Positions 57,947-64,000 of a stretch of DNA of 64,000 nt are shown one piece after another. The position numbers and the translations under genes were made by a program. The notes beneath the pieces are model-generated. The model did no database searches. It was given only the letters and a program-made list of their open reading frames with translations, and had not been told where the DNA came from. The stretch covers positions 1-64,000 of the forward strand of contig JACWER010000004.1 of assembly GCA_014653385.1 (NCBI GenBank), in the 5' to 3' direction. Positions within the stretch are counted from its first letter, which is position 1. Each line of letters starts with the position of its first letter. This stretch comes from Pelagibacterales bacterium SAG-MED50 (GTDB lineage: Bacteria; Pseudomonadota; Alphaproteobacteria; Pelagibacterales; Pelagibacteraceae).

Positions 57947-59406
57947 TATCTCAATGCACTAATTAAAGCTTTAGCTTTGTTTACTGTTTCTTCATATTCT
58001 TTTATTGGTTTGCTGTCTGCAACTATCCCAGCACCAGCTTGAACATAAAATTTTTTATTTTTTGCAACAGCTGTTCTTAAAGCAATACAAGTATCAAATT
58101 CTCCGTTTGCTGAAAAATATCCAATACCTCCGGCATATACTTTTCTTCTTGTTATTTCTAATTCATCAATAATTTCCATAGCTCTTATTTTAGGAGCTCC
58201 AGATACTGTGCCAGCTGGAAAGCCTGCCAATAATGATTTAAATTTTGAGAACTTTTTATTATATTCTCCTATTACATTAGAAACTATATGCATGACATGT
58301 GAATATCTCTCAATAATAAAACTCTCAGTGACTTTAACAGAATTGATTTTAGAAACTTTACCCGCATCATTTCTACCTAGATCTAAAAGCATTAAATGTT
58401 CTGACAATTCTTTTTTATCTTTTAATAAATCTTTTTCGTAACAAAGATCTTCTTTTTTTGTTTTTCCTCTTGGCCTTGTTCCAGCTATTGGTCTTACAGT
58501 TATCTTGTTATCTCTTAATCTTACTAGTATTTCAGGACTAGCCCCAACTATTTGAAAATCGTTAAAATTGAAGAAAAACATGAAAGGAGAGGGGTTTGTA
58601 ACCCTTAATTTTTTATAAATCTCAAGAGGGTTTTTTGTAAGTTTTGCTTCAAACCTTTGGCTCAAAACTACTTGAAAAATATCACCTAATTTAATGTATT
58701 TTTTTGCTTTGTTAACCATATTAAGAAATTTGTATTTAGGTGTATTGGACTTAACTTTAATTTCTTTAAGAGCATTACTTTTAGATTTGTTTAAATTTTT
58801 TAAAGAAGATTGAATTGTAAGTTTGAAAAGTTCAGAATTTATATCATCAAATTTCTTTTGATAATTCGTAATTTTTTCATCATTAAATATATTAATTATA
58901 TAAAATATTTCTTTTTTTAAATTATCATGAATTACAAGAGTTCTAGGTCTTAGCAATCTAACGTCTGGTAAATTAAGATCATTTTTACATTTATTAGGGA
59001 TTTTTTCGATATATCTAATGGAATCGTATGAGAAATATCCCGAGATTAAAGAACAAATCTTTGGTAATTCTTTAGGAGTTTCAAATTTAAACTCCTCAAT
59101 TATCTTTTCTATTAATTTTTCAGGCTTATCTTTTAACTTAATTTTTTTTTTGTTTTTAGTTAGATAAGAATTTTTGTTATTAAATTCCCAAATTTTATCA
59201 GGATTTTTGCCAAAAATAGTATATCTTCCTTTTATCTTCCCTTTTTCAACAGACTCAAAAATAAAGCTATTTTTTTCAATTAAAAAATTATCAATTAAAT
59301 TAATTACTTCATCATCATTTTTGACTTTTTTAGAAGTATAGATAATTTGATTTTTTTTGCTTCTATGTCGAAACTTAAAATCCTTGAAGTTTCGATTGAT
59401 TATCAT
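57946..59406 (-). CDS. trpE: Anthranilate synthase component I
   Basis: Converts chorismate to anthranilate. 486 residues. The N-terminal tryptophan feedback region has the LLES-like FIFESVEKGKIKGRYTIFG (about 48-66); the chorismate domain shows PSPFMFFF, PIAGTRPRG, LGRNDAGKV and the C-terminal AGAGIVADSKP. Its ATG overlaps the stop of ppiD by 3 bases, so trp genes are probably read through from ppiD. I see no leader peptide with tandem Trp codons at trpE. Confidence 0.95.
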   Translation of the reverse strand: MIINRNFKDFKFRHRSKKNQIIYTSKKVKNDDEVINLIDNFLIEKNSFIFESVEKGKIKGRYTIFGKNPDKIWEFNNKNSYLTKNKKKIKLKDKPEKLIEKIIEEFKFETPKELPKICSLISGYFSYDSIRYIEKIPNKCKNDLNLPDVRLLRPRTLVIHDNLKKEIFYIINIFNDEKITNYQKKFDDINSELFKLTIQSSLKNLNKSKSNALKEIKVKSNTPKYKFLNMVNKAKKYIKLGDIFQVVLSQRFEAKLTKNPLEIYKKLRVTNPSPFMFFFNFNDFQIVGASPEILVRLRDNKITVRPIAGTRPRGKTKKEDLCYEKDLLKDKKELSEHLMLLDLGRNDAGKVSKINSVKVTESFIIERYSHVMHIVSNVIGEYNKKFSKFKSLLAGFPAGTVSGAPKIRAMEIIDELEITRRKVYAGGIGYFSANGEFDTCIALRTAVAKNKKFYVQAGAGIVADSKPIKEYEETVNKAKALISALR

Positions 59407-60824
59407 TTGAAATAATTTTTAACTCTATCAATAGTTTTTTGATTTAATTGTACTTGGTATTTAATATTTAGTAGTTGATCGTAAGATTGAAGAATAGTTT
59501 TTCTAGTATTAGTATTTTGGTTATTAACAAAATCAAGATAATCTTTATCAGTTTCGCTAAATGTATTTTTTTTTGTGCTAACTAGTTTTACTAAATATAT
59601 TTTGTTTTCTTTATCATTTACTAATGTGAAAGAATTAATGGGTAATGAATAAAGCATTTTTACTGAATTTGATTCAAATTTCTCAATATCATCTATTGAA
59701 TTTATAGTTATATACTCAATACTAAAACCAGCCATTTCTTTAAACTTATTGTTATCGAATTCATTTTTTTGAATGTTTTCTAATATATTTTTATTTTTAT
59801 CAAATTTACCTTTTTGATACACCAATTCACGTATTCCTTTTTTGATAGTTTCATCTGTTAAATCTGGCACTTTGTCGTATTGGTTAGTGATATTATATAA
59901 TAAAAAATTATCTCCATCTTCAATAAGGTCTAATTTTGTAGATCTTTTTGAATATATATTATCTTCATTTTTTTTTTCAGTTGCAGTAGGAGTGAATTCT
60001 TTTACTTCATTTACGACTACACTTAAATTTTCAATAATAGATTCAAAACTGTTTCCTTGAGAGATTCTATTTTCAATTTTATCTATTTCATCAAAAAACT
60101 CTTGATTAAATTCTTCTAAACCAATTAAATTTTTAGGATTTAGAACAGCATATTTAAAATCTATATACTCACTTTTTAATTGTTCTTTATTTTCCTCTAA
60201 AAATTTTTCAATTTCCAAATTAGTATATTCATTTTTATCTTTATAAAGATTTTCCATTGCAAAATATTCAAGATCTAAAGATTTATTCTCTTCTTCAAAT
60301 TTCTTTTTAGTAAGAAAATTGGGAGTTATTGTTCCAGCTCCAATAAAATCAAATAGATGTTTTTGCAGTTCACGATTTTTTAATTGTAATTCAAACATTT
60401 GTGCTGACATATTGTTTGATAGTAAAAATTTTTCATACTTAGTTCTTTGAAAAACGTTATTCTCATTTTGAAAATTTTTGTTTTCTTTAATTTTTTTTAA
60501 AACTGTTAATTCAGTAATTGAAAGATCAAAATCTTCTACTTCTAAGTCAATTAAAGTTGTTGAGATTAAACCTGACAATAGTTCCTCAATTATATTATTT
60601 TCTAAATTTTCTCTAATAGCTTGTTGTGAAATTCCACTTTCATTAACATAGTTCATAAAATCTTGAGTAGTTACATTAGTTTTATTAATTTTAGCGATGT
60701 TGTTTTGGTTGTTAGTACTAAAACCTCCTCCAAAGCCACCAAAGCCAAAAGCAATTATAATGACAGCAATTAAGATTAAACCACCTAATTTTTTTGCACC
60801 AAATTTTTTCAAAGTTTCTATCAT
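59403..60824 (-). CDS. ppiD: PpiD/SurA-type membrane-anchored periplasmic chaperone
   Basis: A 473-residue protein with a single N-terminal membrane anchor (about 14-33) and a periplasmic SurA_N-like helical domain, as in PpiD, which helps proteins leaving the Sec channel. I cannot see a convincing parvulin-type catalytic motif, and the length is well below 600 residues, so it may be a chaperone without isomerase activity. Position next to tpiA-secG is typical for ppiD in alphaproteobacteria. Starts 55 bases from tpiA, divergent. Confidence 0.8.
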   Translation of the reverse strand: MIETLKKFGAKKLGGLILIAVIIIAFGFGGFGGGFSTNNQNNIAKINKTNVTTQDFMNYVNESGISQQAIRENLENNIIEELLSGLISTTLIDLEVEDFDLSITELTVLKKIKENKNFQNENNVFQRTKYEKFLLSNNMSAQMFELQLKNRELQKHLFDFIGAGTITPNFLTKKKFEEENKSLDLEYFAMENLYKDKNEYTNLEIEKFLEENKEQLKSEYIDFKYAVLNPKNLIGLEEFNQEFFDEIDKIENRISQGNSFESIIENLSVVVNEVKEFTPTATEKKNEDNIYSKRSTKLDLIEDGDNFLLYNITNQYDKVPDLTDETIKKGIRELVYQKGKFDKNKNILENIQKNEFDNNKFKEMAGFSIEYITINSIDDIEKFESNSVKMLYSLPINSFTLVNDKENKIYLVKLVSTKKNTFSETDKDYLDFVNNQNTNTRKTILQSYDQLLNIKYQVQLNQKTIDRVKNYFK

Positions 60825-60879
60825 TAGCTATAAATTTATTGATCTGTAAAAAACAAATCTATAGATTAAAATTTCAATT

Positions 60880-61620
60880 ATGACAAATAAATATATGTAT
60901 TTTATAGCTAATTGGAAAATGTTTGGTGATTTAAAAACATTAAATTCACTTGATAGTGTTATAAAATTTTCAAAAAATAATAAAAACACCAAGTTTAGAA
61001 TTATTTATTGTCCACCTAGCACTCTTATACGCCCATTATCAAAGAGGCTAAAAAAAACAAATCTTGAAGTTGGAGCACAAAATTGTCATGAGAGTGAAAA
61101 CTATGGAGCATTTACAGGTCATGTAAATTCAAAAATGTTAAAAAATGTTGGAGCTAAATATGTTATCTTGGGACATTCAGAAAATAGACTATCTGGTGAG
61201 ACTGACAAATTAATTAATTTAAAAATTAAAAGTGCGATTAAGTCAAAATTAAAAGTAATTTTTTGTATTGGTGAAACATTTAGTGAAAAAAGAAAAAAAA
61301 GAACTAACAAAGTATTAGCAAAACAAATTCATAATGGACTGAAGTCTATTAACGATACTTCAAATATTATCGTAGCTTATGAGCCTGTATGGTCAATTGG
61401 AACTGGTTTAATTCCCAAATCAAATGATTTATTAAATTCGATATCATTTATCAAAAATAAATTTCGTAAAAAAATTCCAAAAGTTTTATATGGTGGCTCT
61501 GTAAACAGTAAAAATATTGCCCAATTAAAAGATATCAGTGTTATTGATGGTTTTTTGATTGGTGGAGCTTCACAAAATTCAAAAAAATTTATTGATATAA
61601 TTAAAAAAACCTTTAATTAA
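60880..61620 (+). CDS. tpiA: Triosephosphate isomerase
   Basis: Interconverts dihydroxyacetone phosphate and glyceraldehyde-3-phosphate. 246 residues with N11 and K13 (ANWKM), H99 (LGHSENR), E168 (AYEPVWSIGTG) and the phosphate loop GGSVN. The first ATG is used; MYFIANWKM five codons later is also possible. Followed by secG after six bases. Confidence 0.95.
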   Translation: MTNKYMYFIANWKMFGDLKTLNSLDSVIKFSKNNKNTKFRIIYCPPSTLIRPLSKRLKKTNLEVGAQNCHESENYGAFTGHVNSKMLKNVGAKYVILGHSENRLSGETDKLINLKIKSAIKSKLKVIFCIGETFSEKRKKRTNKVLAKQIHNGLKSINDTSNIIVAYEPVWSIGTGLIPKSNDLLNSISFIKNKFRKKIPKVLYGGSVNSKNIAQLKDISVIDGFLIGGASQNSKKFIDIIKKTFN

Positions 61621-61626
61621 CCCTTC

Positions 61627-61926
61627 ATGGAAAATGTACTGTTAGTAATTAACATCATCTTAGCTTTAATCTTGGTGTCTTTGATATTATTGCAAAAATC
61701 TGAAGGGGGAGCCTTAGGTATAGGTGTTTCTCAAGAAAATTTCATGCTATCAAGATCAGCAGGTGGTTTTATGACTAAAGCAACAGCGATAGTTGCTACT
61801 CTATTTATAATTTGTAGTTTAGCATTAACTATTATTTCAAGAGCTGAATTAACACCAACAAGTTCAGTTTTAGATACTATTGAAGAAAAAACAGAAGATA
61901 CACCTTCAATACCTGAAAATAATTAA
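61627..61926 (+). CDS. secG: Protein-export membrane protein SecG
   Basis: A small subunit of the SecYEG channel, 99 residues, two helices (about 4-22 and 52-70) separated by the family loop LQKSEGGALGIGVSQENFML with the FM..RSAGGFMTKATAI pattern. C-terminal acidic tail. tpiA-secG-pyrG is a widely conserved order. Confidence 0.93.
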   Translation: MENVLLVINIILALILVSLILLQKSEGGALGIGVSQENFMLSRSAGGFMTKATAIVATLFIICSLALTIISRAELTPTSSVLDTIEEKTEDTPSIPENN

Positions 61927-61970
61927 TTAACACTTTCCAATTCAATTTTTATTCGCTATAAGATAATTCC

Positions 61971-63587
61971 ATGGCGCGATATATATTTGTCACCGGCGGC
62001 GTGGTTTCTTCCCTAGGAAAAGGTCTCTCTTCAGCATCGCTTGCTTATTTGTTACAATCTAGAGGTTATAAAGTTAGATTAAGAAAATTAGATCCATATC
62101 TAAATGTAGATCCAGGAACAATGAGTCCATTCCAACATGGTGAGGTTTATGTAACAGATGATGGTGCAGAAACTGATTTAGATCTTGGTCATTATGAAAG
62201 ATTTTCTGGTGTATCAGCTAAAAAATCTGACAATATTACAACTGGAAAAATTTATAGCGATGTTCTTAAAAAAGAGAGAAAGGGTGAATATTTAGGAAAG
62301 ACAGTACAAGTAATTCCACATATCACTGATCGTATAAAGCAGTTTATTAAAAACGATTCTTCAAAAGAAGACTTTGTAATTTGTGAAATTGGAGGAATAG
62401 TAGGTGATATAGAAAGTTTACCATTTGTTGAAGCAATTAGACAGTTTGCAAATGATGTAGGTAAAAAAAATGCATTATTTATTCATTTAACATTAGTACC
62501 TTATTTAAAAGCCTCTGATGAAATTAAAACAAAACCAACTCAACATTCTGTTAAAGAATTAAGAAGTATTGGAATTCAGCCAGATATAATAATTTGTAGA
62601 TCAGAAAGATCAATACCACTTGATCATAGAAAGAAAATCTCTTTATTTTGTAATGTTGATATTAAAAATGTAATTGAAACTGTTGATGTTCGAACTATTT
62701 ACGAAGCTCCTTTGAGTTTTTTTAGAGAAAAACTAGATCTTCAAGTTTTAAGTTATTTCAAATTAAAATCAAAAAAATCTGCAAATCTTAATCCTTGGAA
62801 AAAAATTACTAAAATTATTTTAAATAACAAAAAACAAGTAAACATTGCAATAATTGGAAAGTATGTAGAGTTAAAGGATGCTTATAAATCCTTAGATGAA
62901 GCATTAACTCACGGTGGAATAAATAATAAAGTTAAAGTTAATTTAGTTAGAATAGACTCTGAAAAATTAAAAGTTTCAGAAATTAAAAATAAACTTAAAA
63001 ATATTTCAGGAATATTAATACCAGGTGGATTTGGAAAAAGAGGAACGGATGGAAAAATAGAGGCGATTAAATATGCTAGATTAAATAAGATTCCCTTCCT
63101 AGGTATTTGTTATGGAATGCAAATGGCAATTATTGAATTTGCTAGAAATCAATTAAATTTAAAAAATGCTACATCAAGTGAATTTGACAAAAAAGGTTTA
63201 CCAATTATTGGATTAATCAATGAATGGACTAAAGATGGACAAATGATCAAGGGTACTGATAAAGATCTTGGTGGAACAATGAGATTAGGTTTATATGATG
63301 CTAAATTAAAAGATAACTCATTAATAAGAAAAATATATAAATCTAGATTAATTAAAGAAAGACATAGACATAGATATGAAGTGAATATTGCTTTTAGAGA
63401 AAAATTTGAAAAAAAAGGTATGATTTTTTCAGGTTTATCACCCGATAGTAAGCTACCAGAGATTATAGAGTTAAAAAATCATCCCTGGTTTATTGGAGTA
63501 CAGTTTCATCCTGAATTTAAATCTAGACCTTTAGCCCCTCATCCTTTATTCTCTTCATTTATCAAGGCAGCTAAAAATCATAAATGA
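61971..63587 (+). CDS. pyrG: CTP synthase
   Basis: Amidates UTP to CTP. 538 residues: N-terminal synthetase with IFVTGGVVSSLGKGLSSASL (about 5-24), then ITDRIKQFI and CEIGGIVGDIESLPF, then the glutamine amidotransferase domain with C380 in GICYGMQ and HPEF near 515. Overlaps kdsA by four bases (ATGA). A spacer of 44 bases separates it from secG. Confidence 0.97.
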   Translation: MARYIFVTGGVVSSLGKGLSSASLAYLLQSRGYKVRLRKLDPYLNVDPGTMSPFQHGEVYVTDDGAETDLDLGHYERFSGVSAKKSDNITTGKIYSDVLKKERKGEYLGKTVQVIPHITDRIKQFIKNDSSKEDFVICEIGGIVGDIESLPFVEAIRQFANDVGKKNALFIHLTLVPYLKASDEIKTKPTQHSVKELRSIGIQPDIIICRSERSIPLDHRKKISLFCNVDIKNVIETVDVRTIYEAPLSFFREKLDLQVLSYFKLKSKKSANLNPWKKITKIILNNKKQVNIAIIGKYVELKDAYKSLDEALTHGGINNKVKVNLVRIDSEKLKVSEIKNKLKNISGILIPGGFGKRGTDGKIEAIKYARLNKIPFLGICYGMQMAIIEFARNQLNLKNATSSEFDKKGLPIIGLINEWTKDGQMIKGTDKDLGGTMRLGLYDAKLKDNSLIRKIYKSRLIKERHRHRYEVNIAFREKFEKKGMIFSGLSPDSKLPEIIELKNHPWFIGVQFHPEFKSRPLAPHPLFSSFIKAAKNHK

Positions 63588-64000
63588 GTAGTATTAAAGT
63601 TAATTGCGGAAACATAGAAATTTCTAACGACAATAAAATTTGTATTATCGCAGGTCCTTGTCAGCTTGAAACAGAGCAACATGCAATGGATATGGCTGGT
63701 CAAATTAAAGAGATTACAAAAAAATTTGGACTTGGATTTATTTACAAAACTTCTTTTGATAAAGCTAATCGTACGAGTCTTAAAGGACAAAGAGGAGCAG
63801 GTTTAGATACTTCACTTCCAGTTTTTGATAAAATTAAAAAAGAATTAGAAGTTCCAATATTAACTGACATTCATAACGTAGAGCAATGTTCACTTGTTTC
63901 TGATCATGTTGATGCATTACAAATCCCGGCTTTTTTATGCAGACAAACAGATTTATTGATTGCTGCTGCTAAAACAAATAAAATTATAAATGTTAAAAAA
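63584..64000 (+). CDS. kdsA: 3-deoxy-8-phosphooctulonate synthase, 3'-truncated by the window
   Basis: Condenses arabinose-5-phosphate and phosphoenolpyruvate to KDO-8-phosphate for the LPS core. The first 139 residues are present: CIIAGPCQLETEQHAMD (about 19-35), FIYKTSFDKANRTS, the RGAG loop, LTDIHNVEQC, and LQIPAFLCRQTDLL. The coding frame continues past the window edge. It ties in with the lpx genes: lipid A plus KDO. Confidence 0.95.
   Translation, partial: MSSIKVNCGNIEISNDNKICIIAGPCQLETEQHAMDMAGQIKEITKKFGLGFIYKTSFDKANRTSLKGQRGAGLDTSLPVFDKIKKELEVPILTDIHNVEQCSLVSDHVDALQIPAFLCRQTDLLIAAAKTNKIINVKK

Overview
The window reads as a streamlined, very AT-rich alphaproteobacterial genome of the SAR11 / Pelagibacterales type. 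That placement is an inference. It rests on strong A/T bias at all codon positions, lysine/isoleucine/asparagine-rich proteins, spacers of a few bases or 1-20 base overlaps between most genes, and alphaproteobacterial gene order: nuoA-N followed by birA-coaX-RNase J-DUF1467-proS-lolCD-dnaE, and a second block from rpsB through lpxB to gltX, lexA, trp, ppiD, tpiA, secG, pyrG and kdsA. No mobile element, CRISPR array, phage gene or rRNA is visible.

Layout. 1-68 is an exact inverted copy of 9319-9386 and looks like a chimeric end; it cuts into a 3-hydroxyisobutyrate dehydrogenase-like gene (70-912). 1077-7416 is the accessory-looking part: a TRAP transporter (dctP-dctQ-dctM, with a strong terminator hairpin between binding protein and permeases), a drug/metabolite exporter, an NCS1 nucleobase-type permease and a short-chain dehydrogenase. 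7423-10501 holds small and loosely linked genes: a DUF3047 protein, YbgC thioesterase, family-5 uracil-DNA glycosylase, a periplasmic histidine phosphatase, DUF1289, and three short reading frames for small proteins. 10560-16594 is a protein quality-control block: a promoter, tRNA-Leu(UAG), tig, clpP, clpX and lon. Then come a 2OG-Fe(II) oxygenase and tRNA-Val and tRNA-Asp.

17880-53433 is about 35 kb of genes on one strand. Complex I (nuoA-N) is complete in content, but nuoL carries a one-base frameshift in a T6 run. Cofactor, RNA decay, translation, lipoprotein-export and replication genes follow (birA, coaX, RNase J, proS, lolC, lolD, dnaE). After a promoter and a possible pseudoknotted leader come rpsB, tsf, frr, uppS, cdsA, dxr, bamA, a Skp-like gene, fabZ, lpxD, lpxA, lpxI and lpxB: ribosome, isoprenoid, outer-membrane and lipid A genes. 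pyrH and rseP, usually in this block, are absent. 53410-60824 is on the other strand: gltX, lexA with a clear SOS box, and ppiD-trpE-trpG-trpD-trpC. tpiA, secG, pyrG and a truncated kdsA close the window on the plus strand.

Most of the window is ordinary core genome. I did not find a convincing new multi-gene system. The points most worth a second look are the inverted chimera at the left end, the nuoL frameshift, the possible rpsB leader pseudoknot, the His-rich tail on trigger factor, the dctP-dctQ attenuator, the small-protein genes, and the losses and re-ordering in the rpsB-lpxB and trp-gltX neighbourhoods.
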